A stretch of DNA of 64,000 nt from Methylorubrum sp. B1-46. GTDB lineage: Bacteria; Pseudomonadota; Alphaproteobacteria; Rhizobiales; Beijerinckiaceae. Within the stretch, counting starts at the first letter, position 1, and each line of letters opens with the position of its first letter. Location: assembly GCF_021117295.1 (NCBI RefSeq), contig NZ_CP088247.1, positions 4,355,001 to 4,419,000 of the forward strand, written 5' to 3'. The notes beneath the pieces were generated by a model. It worked only from the letters and a program-made list of their open reading frames with translations, was not told the DNA's origin and made no database searches. Made by a program: the position numbers and the translations under genes. This document shows positions 9,327-17,414 of this stretch, piece by piece.

Positions 9327-9917
9327 TCAGCGCGCCAGAATCGGGCGGCCTGGCTCGAAACTGACATCCTCGTCGATGTCCGCCAGCGCGAGTTGTGCGC
9401 CGATGGCGGGCAGCGCGATCACGGCGTCGAGGCCCTCGAAGTTCTCCTCGGCCCAAGCGTCGCCCTCGCGCCGGTAGAGCACGGCGCTGGGAAAGCGTGT
9501 CTCGACGAGGAGGATGTAGGCGAGGCTCGGATGGCGCCGGTACTCGTCGGGCTTGCGGAAGCGGTCGATGTTGGTGGTGGAGGGTGACAGCACCTCCACG
9601 ACCAGACGCGGTAAGCGGTTCTCGTAGGGATCGCGGACGAGTTCGCTGCACACCACCGTCACGTCGGGACGACGGATCGTGGCGATGCTCGTGCGCAGCG
9701 CAAGATCGTCGGCGGTCGGGCGGCAGCCGCTTCCGCGCAATGGAGCGTGAAGCGTCGCGATGAGGTTGACGACGGCGCGGTCGTGCTGAGCGCCGGCCCC
9801 GGTCGTCATCTTCTCATGCGGTACCGGCACGCCGTCGACGAGTTCGTAGAGACCCTCCTGAACTGATTGCCACGCGAAGAACGCGTCCGGCGTCATCGGC
9901 CGCGCAGGATCGGCCAT
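9327..9917 (-). CDS. Uma2 family (DUF820) putative nuclease
   Basis: A 196-residue protein of the Uma2/DUF820 group of the PD-(D/E)XK nuclease superfamily. The pattern is TPDAFFAWQSVQEGLYELVDG at the N-terminus, the core RRPDVTVVC with the catalytic-type Asp, and LVVEVLSPST with the Glu, then a KPDEYRRHPSLAYILLV strand typical of the family. The ATG is selected because GGAGG stands 5 bases before it; the open frame further upstream overlaps sufA and is probably not translated. It lies antisense between sufT and sufA and breaks the operon. Uma2 genes are often multi-copy in Methylobacterium-like genomes and their role is unknown. Confidence 0.82.
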   Translation of the reverse strand: MADPARPMTPDAFFAWQSVQEGLYELVDGVPVPHEKMTTGAGAQHDRAVVNLIATLHAPLRGSGCRPTADDLALRTSIATIRRPDVTVVCSELVRDPYENRLPRLVVEVLSPSTTNIDRFRKPDEYRRHPSLAYILLVETRFPSAVLYRREGDAWAEENFEGLDAVIALPAIGAQLALADIDEDVSFEPGRPILAR

Positions 9918-10071
9918 CGCATCCTCCGTCACCGATTCAGCATAGCACGGCTGCAATCGATCCGTGCGCGGAGGGGCCCGGTGGACCGGTGGCGGCGGAG
10001 TGCTTATCTCTTGAAAGACCCGAAAACTCACCCGCCCGGGCCTTGAACCCGGCCGCAGGAGAGAGACCCCA

Positions 10072-10452
10072 ATGTCAGGTTTCAAGGTGATCACGCTGAC
10101 CGACCGCGCCGCGGATCGGCTGAAGGCGATCATGGCCGATGCGGAGAAGCCGATCGCCGGCTTGCGCGTCGGCGTGAAGAACGGCGGCTGCGCCGGCATG
10201 TCCTACACGATGGAATATGCCGAGGCGCGCAAACCCGGCGAGGACGCGATCGAGGACCGGGGCGTGACCGTGTTCATCGACCCCAAGGCGGTGCTGTTCC
10301 TGCTCGGCACCGAGATGGACTTCCAGACGACCAAGCTGTCGTCGCAGTTCGTGTTCAACAACCCGAACCAGACCTCGGCCTGCGGCTGCGGCGAGTCCGT
10401 GGCGATCACGCCCGCGACTCCGGACCGGCTCGGCGCGGCCGTCCCGGCCTGA
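10072..10452 (+). CDS. sufA: A-type Fe-S carrier SufA/IscA
   Basis: A 126-residue HesB/IscA-family protein that carries clusters from the SUF scaffold to targets. The three conserved cysteines are Cys40 in NGGCAGMSY and Cys104 and Cys106 in SACGCGESV. The N-terminal ITLTDRAADRLKAIM is typical. The ATG follows GGAGAGAGACCCC, a good ribosome binding site. It is the last member of the suf group but stands behind the antisense Uma2 gene, with about 150 bases of its own upstream sequence, so it may have its own promoter. Confidence 0.94.
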   Translation: MSGFKVITLTDRAADRLKAIMADAEKPIAGLRVGVKNGGCAGMSYTMEYAEARKPGEDAIEDRGVTVFIDPKAVLFLLGTEMDFQTTKLSSQFVFNNPNQTSACGCGESVAITPATPDRLGAAVPA

Positions 10453-10459
10453 TCGGCGC

Positions 10460-10476
10460 GGGCGGGCGCCCCGCCC
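10460..10476. terminator. GC hairpin between convergent sufA and diguanylate cyclase genes
   Basis: The stem GGGCGGG/CCCGCCC (10460-10466 with 10470-10476) has a tiny loop and further GC pairs around it. No T-tract follows on either strand. It sits in the 34-base gap between two convergent stops, the usual place for a shared terminator, so the call is mainly positional. Confidence 0.35.
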
Positions 10477-10486
10477 GCCCCTGATC

Positions 10487-11551
10487 TCACGCCACGTCGC
10501 GTAAAGGCCCCGCCTCGGTCTCGTCGAGGGTGCGGTTGCGGCCGGCGCGCTTGGCGGCGAACAGGCAGGCATCCGCCCGCTCCAGCAGCGAGACGGCGTT
10601 GTCGTCCTCGCGGCGGGTGGCGACGCCGAGCGACACCGTGACTTTGCCGAGCGATTCACCGGTCGAGCGCTTCACCAATTCGCGACCGGTGACGCTGGTG
10701 CGCACCCGTTCCGCGACGGCGCGGGCCTCGACCAGGTCCGTCTCCGGCAGGACGATGCCGAATTCCTCGCCGCCGAAGCGGGCGAGCGTCGCGCCCGGCT
10801 GCCCCACATGCTCGCGCATGACGATGGCGACGAGGCGCAGTACCTGATCCCCGGTCAGATGGCCGTAGAGGTCGTTGAATCGCTTGAAATAGTCGATGTC
10901 GATGACGATCAGGCTCGTCGGCCGGCCTCCGGCCTGCGACGCGTCGCAGGCGCGGTGCAGGGCCGTCTCGAAGCTCTTGCGGTTGCCAAGACCCGTCAGG
11001 GCATCGGTCAGACTCTCCAGGCGGGCCGCCTCGAGCGTCTCGCGCAGGCCCTCGATCTCGCTGCGGCTCTCCCGCATCCGCGCTTCGAGGGTGCGGTTGT
11101 TGGCGGTCACGTCGCGGGTGTTGGCGATGATCATCGTGACGATCTCGCGCAGACGCGTCCGGGTGGTCGCCGTGTTGGCGATGTCCTGGGACAGGGCCTG
11201 GAGCGACTCGCCGTATTGGGCGGTGGAGCGGATCGAGACCTCGATCATCTCCATGATGCCCTCGACCTCAGCGATGAGGCTCGAATTCATCCGGTCCACC
11301 TCCACGGCGAGCCGGCGCCCGTCGATATAGGTGTCGTGCAGGCTCTCGATGTCGGTGTTCGTCAGCGTGCCGTTCTGCGCCGTGAGCCGCTTGATCGCGT
11401 CGTTCATCAGCGGCTGCGTGCCCGACGCGTAGAGATACCAGACCGCGTAGGCCCGCGGCGTGGCGCAGGCGCAGTAGTCGCGCATCAGCTCGAAGCTGCG
11501 CTGCGCAAGGACGAAACTGCGATCACGGTCGAGATCGGGGCCGTGGCTCAT
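10487..11551 (-). CDS. diguanylate cyclase (GGDEF)
   Basis: A 354-residue soluble protein with an N-terminal helical region of about 180 residues. The GGDEF domain starts at DALTGLGNRKSFE, with VIDIDYFKRFNDLYGH for metal and GTP binding, the active-site ARFGGEEF and late VSLGVA. The GGEEF form is catalytically competent in this family and predicts synthesis of cyclic di-GMP. No RxxD inhibitory site stands five residues before GGEEF, so product inhibition through the I-site is not expected. The N-terminal half contains a CACATPRAYAVWYLYA stretch; I do not recognise a named sensor domain. It has no predicted membrane segment. Confidence 0.92.
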   Translation of the reverse strand: MSHGPDLDRDRSFVLAQRSFELMRDYCACATPRAYAVWYLYASGTQPLMNDAIKRLTAQNGTLTNTDIESLHDTYIDGRRLAVEVDRMNSSLIAEVEGIMEMIEVSIRSTAQYGESLQALSQDIANTATTRTRLREIVTMIIANTRDVTANNRTLEARMRESRSEIEGLRETLEAARLESLTDALTGLGNRKSFETALHRACDASQAGGRPTSLIVIDIDYFKRFNDLYGHLTGDQVLRLVAIVMREHVGQPGATLARFGGEEFGIVLPETDLVEARAVAERVRTSVTGRELVKRSTGESLGKVTVSLGVATRREDDNAVSLLERADACLFAAKRAGRNRTLDETEAGPLRDVA

Positions 11552-11696
11552 CCGGTGACGTAGGCTCCTGCGGACGGGGCACGCCGCCCCTGTCGTCCAC
11601 TCAGCCTGAGTGTCGCTTCAGAACCTCGCCAGGACGTTAAGGCGGGCGCGGAATACGCCCGCCGCTGCCACCGTCAGCGATGATGTCCGGGGAGGG

Positions 11697-13238
11697 CTAC
11701 TTGCTCTTCCCGAACCCAGTCGGCTTCAGCAGGAAGGCCGGCACGTGCGAGCCGAGGCCGACCGGCGTGTCGTCGTCCTCGTCGCGGCGCGGGGGACGGC
11801 GCTCGGAGCGGGACCGATCGGGGGCGCTGCGCGCGGGCTCCCGGGCCGGGGAAACCGGCTCTGGCTCGCGGATCGGGGCACGCCGGGTGTCGTCGCGCCG
11901 GATTTCCTCGCGCCGCGTGTCCTCGCCGCGATCGGAGGCCGGGCGCCGGCTGCCGCGCGAACGGCGCTCGCTCGACCGCTCTGTGGCCCGCTCGCTCCCC
12001 TTCTCGGCGCCGCGCTCGGGCCCCCGCTCAGGTCCACGCTCGGTGCCCTTGGCCCGCCGGCTGCCGCGGCGGCGGCGGGGCTCGTCGCCATCCGCGTCCT
12101 CGGGCAGGCTCGCGAGGTCGCCGTCGAGCCACGCGATCGGCCGGCCGATCAGGCTCTCGATCGCCGAGAGCGAGCGCTCGTCGGCGCGGTTGGCCAGAGT
12201 GAAGGCGTTGCCGGCGCGTCCGGCGCGGCCCGTCCGCCCGATCCGGTGGACGTAATCCTCGGGATGGTGCGGCACGTCGAAGTTGAAGACGTGGCTCACG
12301 GCGGGGATGTCGAGGCCGCGGGCGGCGACGTCGGAGGCCACGAGCAGCGGAACCTCGCCGCTGCGGAAGCCGTCGAGCGCCGCGGTGCGGGCGCGCTGGT
12401 CCATGTCGCCGTGAAGCGCGGCGACGTTGAAGCCGTGGCTCGCCAGGGACTTCTGCAGCAGCGCCACGTCGCGCTTGCGGTTGCAGAAGATGATGCCGTT
12501 CTGCAACTCGTTCGCCGAGCGGATGAGATGGCGCAGCACCTTGCGCTTCTCGTGCCCCTCCGGCCCCGTCGCCACGAGGCGCTGCTCGATCGTCGTGGCG
12601 GTGGAGGAGGGCCGTGCCACCTCGACCCGCTGCGGATTCGACAGGAACATGTCCGCCAGCCGCTCGATCTCCGGCGGCATGGTGGCGGAGAAGAACAGGG
12701 TCTGGCGCGTGAACGGCACCATCTTCACGATGCGCTCGATATCGGGAATGAAGCCCATGTCGAGCATCCGGTCGGCCTCGTCGATGACGAGGAGTTCGAC
12801 GCCGGTGAGCAGCAGCTTGCCGCGCTCGAAATGGTCGAGCAGGCGCCCCGGCGTCGCGATCAGCACGTCGGTGCCGCGGGTGAGCTTGGCATCCTGGTCG
12901 GCGAAGGAGACGCCGCCGATGATCAGCGCCACGTTGAGCTTGTGGTTGGTGCCGTAGCGCTCGAAATTTTCCTCGACCTGGGCGGCGAGTTCGCGGGTCG
13001 GCTCCAGGATCAGCGTGCGCGGCATCCGCGCCCGCGCCCGGCCGGTCTCCAGCATGGTCAGCATCGGCAGAGTGAAGGCCGCGGTCTTGCCGGTGCCGGT
13101 CTGGGCGATGCCGAGCACGTCGCGCCGGGCGAGCACGTGCGGGATCGCCTGGGCCTGGATCGGCGTCGGCTCGGTGTAGCCGGCGGCGGAGACGGCTTGG
13201 AGTACCTTGTCACTCAGTCCAAGATCGGCGAAAGACAT
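11697..13238 (-). CDS. DEAD-box RNA helicase, RhlE-like
   Basis: A 513-residue DEAD-box helicase with all core motifs in order: the Q motif PTPIQAQAIP, motif I AQTGTGKT, PTRELAAQ, DEAD in VIDEADRML, SAT in FFSATMPP, then RGLDIPAVSHVFNFDVP and the HRIGRTGRAG motif VI. The core ends near residue 375. A tail of about 130 residues rich in Arg, Glu and Ser follows, including short GPERGPERGAEKG-like repeats, likely a disordered RNA-binding extension. It probably acts in ribosome assembly or RNA decay, like RhlE. Its start lies next to a 270-base gap without other genes. Confidence 0.93.
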   Translation of the reverse strand: MSFADLGLSDKVLQAVSAAGYTEPTPIQAQAIPHVLARRDVLGIAQTGTGKTAAFTLPMLTMLETGRARARMPRTLILEPTRELAAQVEENFERYGTNHKLNVALIIGGVSFADQDAKLTRGTDVLIATPGRLLDHFERGKLLLTGVELLVIDEADRMLDMGFIPDIERIVKMVPFTRQTLFFSATMPPEIERLADMFLSNPQRVEVARPSSTATTIEQRLVATGPEGHEKRKVLRHLIRSANELQNGIIFCNRKRDVALLQKSLASHGFNVAALHGDMDQRARTAALDGFRSGEVPLLVASDVAARGLDIPAVSHVFNFDVPHHPEDYVHRIGRTGRAGRAGNAFTLANRADERSLSAIESLIGRPIAWLDGDLASLPEDADGDEPRRRRGSRRAKGTERGPERGPERGAEKGSERATERSSERRSRGSRRPASDRGEDTRREEIRRDDTRRAPIREPEPVSPAREPARSAPDRSRSERRPPRRDEDDDTPVGLGSHVPAFLLKPTGFGKSK

Positions 13239-13506
13239 CGGGTGTGGGAAACCATTTGCGCGCGTGGAGTGGGCCGATCAGGGGCTCAGAACTCGCGCCG
13301 GCGGATGATCGCGAGAGCCGTGCGCGGTACGCCGTCACGCGTCCGAACGCGCGCGACACTTAGACCCCTCGGCCTGCTTGTCAATCGACCGCGCATGCGG
13401 TGCTGCCTCCCGCACGGGCCGGGGCCGGGTGCGTCACGGGCGTCCCGCAATCGCCGAGAGGCGCGTCCGAGCCACCGTTTTCGTCCCGGCTGCGCGTGCG
13501 CGCGCG

Positions 13507-13734
13507 TCAGTTCCGCGCGGTCGGGCCGAGGCTGCCGCGCAGTGCGCACGGATCGAGCCGCATCGCCTGTGCGCCGGTCCCGATCGAGCCGGTCACCTCG
13601 GGCTCGATCGGAGGAGCGGCCGGTTTGGCGATCTGGTGGGCCAGGGCCGTGGCGCCGAGGCCGACGATCAGCGCCGTCTTGATCGACCAGGCAAGAGGAC
13701 CGCGCGGTCTGGGCGAGCCGGAATCGAGGGACAT
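13507..13734 (-). CDS. small single-pass membrane protein, hypothetical (75 aa)
   Basis: The predicted protein has a short N-terminal tail, one hydrophobic segment (IKTALIVGLGATALAHQI), and a proline-rich outer part with PPIEPEVTGSIG. That motif pattern recurs in small envelope proteins of Rhizobiales in my experience, but I do not recognise a named family. It is the only credible gene in the 840 bases between the helicase and the outer membrane protein. Frames on the other strand here are arginine-rich shadows. Confidence 0.5.
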   Translation of the reverse strand: MSLDSGSPRPRGPLAWSIKTALIVGLGATALAHQIAKPAAPPIEPEVTGSIGTGAQAMRLDPCALRGSLGPTARN

Positions 13735-14077
13735 GAACAGTGCAATCCGTCGGGCCGGCTGCGGGTGCCGGGTAGCCGGAGGATCAGCCGAGCAGGGTTA
13801 ATGCCAGCTTACGAGATTCGCAAACGGGTTGTTAACCGTATTGCGGGCCAGTTCGTCTTCGAGATTTGACTGTTGCGGGATTTCTACAAGACGGGCCATC
13901 GATGTGCGCAATGACACATCGATCCTGATCGAGTGCTCACGGCCGGGTAAGCTTCACCTTTCGTTGACGGGTTCGGTGGCATTCATCGCTCCATCGCAGG
14001 AGGGCGACGGATACCGGGGCGGACCCCCGGACCACTTCACACCAACACCGGCTCCCGCCAAACCAGGACACGACACG
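13735..14077. other. intergenic region upstream of the Omp31-like gene
   Basis: About 340 bases without a credible gene. Part of it (about 13795-13960) is less GC-rich than the flanks and is the likely promoter region of the outer membrane protein and perhaps of the divergent small membrane protein. I see no clear sigma-70 or EcfG box that I would commit to and no repeat. Confidence 0.5.
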
Positions 14078-14944
14078 ATGAAAAGCCTGCTTCTCGCTTC
14101 GAGCGCGCTCATTGCCGCCACCGTTGCCGCCTCGGCCGCCGACCTGCCGCGCCGCGCCGCGCCGCCCCCGGTGTTCCAGCCGGTGCCGGTCTTCACCTGG
14201 ACGGGCTTCTACGCCGGTTTCAACGCCGGTTACGGCTTCGGCACCCAGGACGACCGCGCCCCGACCGTGATCGGCGTCGGCCCGGCCTCGCTCCTCGTGC
14301 CCCCGCCCACCACCGCCGTGATCGCCTTCAACAACCGCGAGTCCAACGAGGGCTTCGTCGGCGGCGGCCAGATCGGCTACAACTACCAGTTCACCCCGGG
14401 CTCGGGCGTCGTGATCGGCGTCGAGGCGGACGCCCAGTACGCCGATTTCGGCCGTAACCGGAACCGCTTCCTGTCGACCAGCCCGCTGGCCGCGCAGCAG
14501 GTGTTCAATCCGGGCGGTCTGTCCGGCCTCGACTTCTTCGGCACCGTCCGCGGCCGCCTCGGCTACGCCTTCGACCGCACCCTCGTGTACGGCACCGGCG
14601 GCTTCGCCTACGGCTCTGGCGGCGGCCGTGAGTTCGGCACCGGCGTGTCGAGCGACGACTTCCAGACCGGCTGGGCCGCGGGTGGCGGTATCGAGTACGC
14701 TCTCCCGACCGACTCGTTCCTGAACTTCTTCAAGTCCTCGGCCGTCACGCTGAAGGTCGAAGGCCTGTACGTGAACCTCGACCGCGGCAACGGTGGCCGC
14801 GGCGCCTTCGCGGTGGACAACCAGGGCCGCACGGTCACCGTGACCAGCCCGGGCGTCGTGCTCGTCAGCGGTGGCCAGCAGGTCCGCGACACCGAGTTCG
14901 CCGTCGTCCGCGCCGGCCTGAACTACAAGTTCGGCTCGTACTAA
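14078..14944 (+). CDS. outer membrane beta-barrel protein, Omp31/Omp25-like
   Basis: A 288-residue secreted protein. The signal peptide is about residues 1-20 (MKSLLLASSALIAATVAASA), with cleavage before ADLPRR, the usual mature end in this family. After a proline-rich linker comes WTGFYAGFNAGYGFG, the standard first strand of Omp31/Omp25 proteins of Rhizobiales. Repeated FxGGGQIGYNY-type strands follow and the protein ends with FAVVRAGLNYKFGSY, a terminal aromatic-containing strand. It is expected to be a small outer membrane barrel. The ATG is chosen because it starts the signal peptide; the open frame upstream has no export signal. A strong terminator follows. Confidence 0.9.
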   Translation: MKSLLLASSALIAATVAASAADLPRRAAPPPVFQPVPVFTWTGFYAGFNAGYGFGTQDDRAPTVIGVGPASLLVPPPTTAVIAFNNRESNEGFVGGGQIGYNYQFTPGSGVVIGVEADAQYADFGRNRNRFLSTSPLAAQQVFNPGGLSGLDFFGTVRGRLGYAFDRTLVYGTGGFAYGSGGGREFGTGVSSDDFQTGWAAGGGIEYALPTDSFLNFFKSSAVTLKVEGLYVNLDRGNGGRGAFAVDNQGRTVTVTSPGVVLVSGGQQVRDTEFAVVRAGLNYKFGSY

Positions 14945-14989
14945 GATCCGGATCTCCGGCGGTCCCTCATCGGACCGCCGGGCCTCCCC

Positions 14990-15020
14990 GAAAAAGCCCG
15001 GCCGCGCGCCGGGCTTTTTC
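14990..15020 (+). terminator. rho-independent terminator after the Omp31-like gene
   Basis: A perfect 13-base inverted repeat (GAAAAAGCCCGGC / GCCGGGCTTTTTC) with a 5-base loop ends in a TTTTT tract. It starts 46 bases after the stop codon. A symmetric A/T border means it could work in both directions. Confidence 0.92.
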
Positions 15021-15149
15021 GCGTTGGATGCCTCGCCTCAGGCGGAGGCTGTCGTTAAGGTCTTGTTGACCATACCGGCGGATCCTGCACGGCCCTCCCG
15101 ACGCGAGGACCGGCGCCCGCAACCGCCACGGCGAGACCCGCGCATCCGC

Positions 15150-15614
15150 ATGACAACCGGCATGAGATCGGACCGCACGGCCGGACGCGCCGCGCGGAGA
15201 CGAGATTCGGCACGTCCCTCGCCATGGGCGCGGTGGAGCGCGGTCCGTGGTGCGGCCCTCCTGGGGATCCTCTGCGGTTCGATCGCCGTTGCGCGGGCGC
15301 AGGAGCCGCTCTACCTGCGGATCCGCGCAAACCCGGAAGCCCGTCTCGACGGAGCGGCCGCCGCCGGACCGACGGGCGGTCCGCTGGCCGCAGGACGCGC
15401 GCGCGGTGAATCCGCCTGGGAGCGCAGCGACCGGCGCGCCCGGATCGCGATCGCCTCGGTCTGCACCGGATGCATGGTGGGACGTTCCGCTCTGCAGGCG
15501 TTCATGCCGTCCTCCGTGACGGAGGCGCGGGGCTCCGACATGCCTTCGCCGCTTTCGTCGCCTTCTCCCTCTCCCTCTCCGTTGCCCTTTGCAGCGACCG
15601 CAGGTGACCCATGA
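15150..15614 (+). CDS. hypothetical protein with N-terminal export signal (154 aa)
   Basis: The frame has an arginine-rich start, then a hydrophobic stretch (GAALLGILCGSIAVARA) ending at a plausible signal cleavage site before QEPLYLRIRANPEARLD. The rest is low complexity with two cysteines (SVCTGCMVG) and a serine-proline run near the end. I recognise no domain. Support for it being real is the export signal and the 4-base ATGA overlap with the next gene. The N-terminus is uncertain: an in-frame ATG at 15024 and later ones exist. Confidence 0.5.
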   Translation: MTTGMRSDRTAGRAARRRDSARPSPWARWSAVRGAALLGILCGSIAVARAQEPLYLRIRANPEARLDGAAAAGPTGGPLAAGRARGESAWERSDRRARIAIASVCTGCMVGRSALQAFMPSSVTEARGSDMPSPLSSPSPSPSPLPFAATAGDP

Positions 15615-16015
15615 CCCAGGCCCACCCGACCACCGGCGCGACCGTCGATCCGGAATGCCCGGTCTCGCTCGAACTGCTCGGCGAGGTCTACCGCGCCGAC
15701 GAGTACGATCTGCCCTACATCCTGGAGACGATCCCGGCGCTGACGCGGGCCAAGCTCGCCGCCTATCTGTACGGCAAGAGCCACATGCATCAGCTCGGCC
15801 TGAAGGTGGCCCGCGCCTGCGAGCGCGAGGACCTGATCCGGGCCGTGGGCGAGATCGGTTCGGTGATCTACGGTCAGTCCCGGCTGAAGCCGACCCAGGC
15901 GGCGCCGGAGATCGAGGTGCCGGCCGGTCGCGGTCGCGGCGCCCCGGCGGCCCAACCGAAGAAGGTCAAGATCAGCCTCGGCGGCTCCGCCGCGAAGGGC
16001 CGCAGCTTCGATTGA
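15611..16015 (+). CDS. conserved-looking hypothetical protein (134 aa)
   Basis: A soluble protein of 134 residues with a mostly helical, non-arginine-rich composition in the first 95 residues (for example SLELLGEVYRADEYDLPYIL and LTRAKLAAYLYGKSHMH) and a Pro/Lys/Gly-rich tail. Its ATG overlaps the TGA of the preceding gene, implying coupled translation. I recognise no domain and no membrane segment. Codon usage looks like that of true genes in the window. Function unknown. Confidence 0.7.
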   Translation: MTQAHPTTGATVDPECPVSLELLGEVYRADEYDLPYILETIPALTRAKLAAYLYGKSHMHQLGLKVARACEREDLIRAVGEIGSVIYGQSRLKPTQAAPEIEVPAGRGRGAPAAQPKKVKISLGGSAAKGRSFD

Positions 16016-16184
16016 GCGCCCGCCTCGTCCGGCCGCGCCGACGAACGGTGGCGGCCCACGAGGCTCTCGATAAGACAGCGCTCGCTGTTATGTCTTTGCG
16101 TCGTTTCCAAGCGCGGCCATGCACGGCCGTGGCTTGCTTTGACCGTTCGGCACGGGGCCGCGTGGTGACCGGAGGATCAATTCG

Positions 16185-16457
16185 ATGTTCGCGACGTGGT
16201 GGAAGCTCGGCCTCGACACGACCCTTCTGGCCTTCGAGGCCCAGTCGGTGATCGCTCTGCGGATGGCCAAGCTCGCCGGCGGCGGCAGCGCGGCCCAGGC
16301 GGAGGCGCAGCGCATGGTGAGCGAGAAGGTGTTCGCGGCCGGTGAGGCGGCGATGCAGCTCGCCACGGGCGGGTCCCACGGCGCGGTGGTGGCTGGCTAC
16401 CGCCGCAAGGTGCGGGCGAACCACCGCCGGCTCTCCCGCGCTGCGACACGCGATTAA
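16185..16457 (+). CDS. small hypothetical helical protein (90 aa), possibly phasin-like
   Basis: It begins MFATWWKLGLDTTLLAFEA and continues as an amphipathic helix pattern with SVIALRMAKLAGGG and a basic C-terminus (YRRKVRANHRRLSR). The layout, a short aromatic N-terminus followed by helices with a conserved Glu/Gln surface, recalls small PHB/phasin-associated proteins, but I cannot assign it. It lies alone between two other short genes and has about 170 bases of upstream sequence. Function unknown. Confidence 0.7.
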   Translation: MFATWWKLGLDTTLLAFEAQSVIALRMAKLAGGGSAAQAEAQRMVSEKVFAAGEAAMQLATGGSHGAVVAGYRRKVRANHRRLSRAATRD

Positions 16458-16519
16458 CCGTCCCTTAACCATGAACTTCCATCGTTCGACCTCACGTCGG
16501 ACGATTTCGGGAGAGCGTC

Positions 16520-16909
16520 ATGGTGCTGTGCGAGAACAGCGTGCGCGAGCGCGCCTACTACATCTGGGAAGGCGAGGGCCGGGTGTTCGGCCGGGCCGAA
16601 GCCCACTGGCTGCAGGCCGAGGCCGAACTGCGGCAGAGCGTGACGACGGTCGAGGCCGCAGTGGTCGCCGCTCCGGCCAAGGTCGCCAAGCCTCGCGCCA
16701 GCCGCGCCAAGGTTGCCGAGACGCCCGCCGCGGCGCTGGCAGGCGTCGCCAAGGCGGCCAAGACCAAGGTTGCCAAGGCGCCCGCTGCCACCGTCGCCAA
16801 AGCCGCCGAGAAGCCCGCCGCCAAGGCGGTCAAGGCCGCCCCCAAGGCCAAGCCGGCCGCCAGCCGGGCCAAGTCCCGCGCCGGTGCCGAGGCGGTCGTT
16901 CTCCACTGA
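16520..16909 (+). CDS. DUF2934 protein with a histone H1-like tail
   Basis: The first 35 residues, RERAYYIWEGEGRVFGRAEAH followed by a tryptophan, match the short DUF2934 domain (pattern R-A-Y-x-I-W-E-x-E-G-R-P-x-G-R-x-x-x-H-W). After about residue 50 the protein is almost only Ala, Lys, Pro and Val in repeats such as KVAKAPAATVAKAAEKPAAK, as in bacterial histone H1-like proteins. That suggests nucleic-acid binding with a disordered tail. The start ATG follows GGGAGAGCGTC. Such alanine-lysine tails are prone to repeat-length change. Confidence 0.8.
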   Translation: MVLCENSVRERAYYIWEGEGRVFGRAEAHWLQAEAELRQSVTTVEAAVVAAPAKVAKPRASRAKVAETPAAALAGVAKAAKTKVAKAPAATVAKAAEKPAAKAVKAAPKAKPAASRAKSRAGAEAVVLH

Positions 16910-16935
16910 GCCCAGCGAACAGAACCGGGTTCGAG

Positions 16936-16974
16936 AGCCCGCCGTCCTCCGGGGATGGCGGGCTTCGCTTTTTT
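16936..16974 (+). terminator. terminator after the DUF2934 gene
   Basis: An 8-base stem (AGCCCGCC / GGCGGGCT, 16936-16943 with 16957-16964) with a 13-base loop, followed by TCGC and a run of six T. It lies 27 bases after the stop codon. Confidence 0.8.
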
Positions 16975-17024
16975 CAGGGCTCGGCGTCGGGGCCGGGACG
17001 CATGGCAAGGACAGGCAAGGGTAT

Positions 17025-17049
17025 GGAACGTGAGTCGGGATTGGCCGTT
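17025..17049 (+). promoter_or_regulatory. putative sigma-EcfG (general stress) promoter
   Basis: GGAAC at 17025-17029 and CGTT at 17046-17049 are separated by exactly 16 bases. This fits the GGAAC-N16/17-CGTT consensus I recall for EcfG/PhyR-controlled promoters in Methylobacterium and other alphaproteobacteria. It points at the secreted 95-residue protein starting 62 bases downstream. Established: the consensus. Inferred: that it is active here. Confidence 0.65.
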
Positions 17050-17111
17050 TCCCCTTGCGCTCCACAGGCGGGGCGGGCTCCGGTGACCCGACGTTCGAGG
17101 AGGGACAAGCG

Positions 17112-17399
17112 ATGCGCGTGCTGATGGGACGAGGAGCTTTGGTCGCCCTTCTCGGCACGATGCTGGCCTCCGCCGCCGAGGCGGGTCCGATGCGAGCGGG
17201 AGAGGCGTTCTACACCGGTCCCGCCGTGCCGACGGTAAGTGGCCGGGCGCCATGGAACGCGCCGTGGGAATACGACTCGGGCAGCGGCCAGGACCGGCGC
17301 CCCGAGCTGCCCTATTACCAGCAGGGCCGTGGCCAGCAGACCGGTGGGCCGGCCCGCAACCTGCTGCCCGACGACGGTCTTCACCTCTTCCCACGCTGA
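17112..17399 (+). CDS. small secreted hypothetical protein (95 aa)
   Basis: The protein starts with a clear signal peptide (MRVLMGRGALVALLGTMLASAAEA) and is followed by about 70 mature residues rich in Pro, Gly, Tyr and Trp, such as APWNAPWEYDSGSGQDRR and LPYYQQGRGQQTGG. No cysteines remain in the mature part. The start is supported by GAGGAGGGA 6 bases upstream. An EcfG-type promoter precedes it, suggesting induction in the general stress response. Family not recognised. An in-frame start at 17055 would put the promoter region inside the coding sequence and is unlikely. Confidence 0.75.
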   Translation: MRVLMGRGALVALLGTMLASAAEAGPMRAGEAFYTGPAVPTVSGRAPWNAPWEYDSGSGQDRRPELPYYQQGRGQQTGGPARNLLPDDGLHLFPR

Positions 17400-17414
17400 G
17401 AGCGGTTCGTTTGC

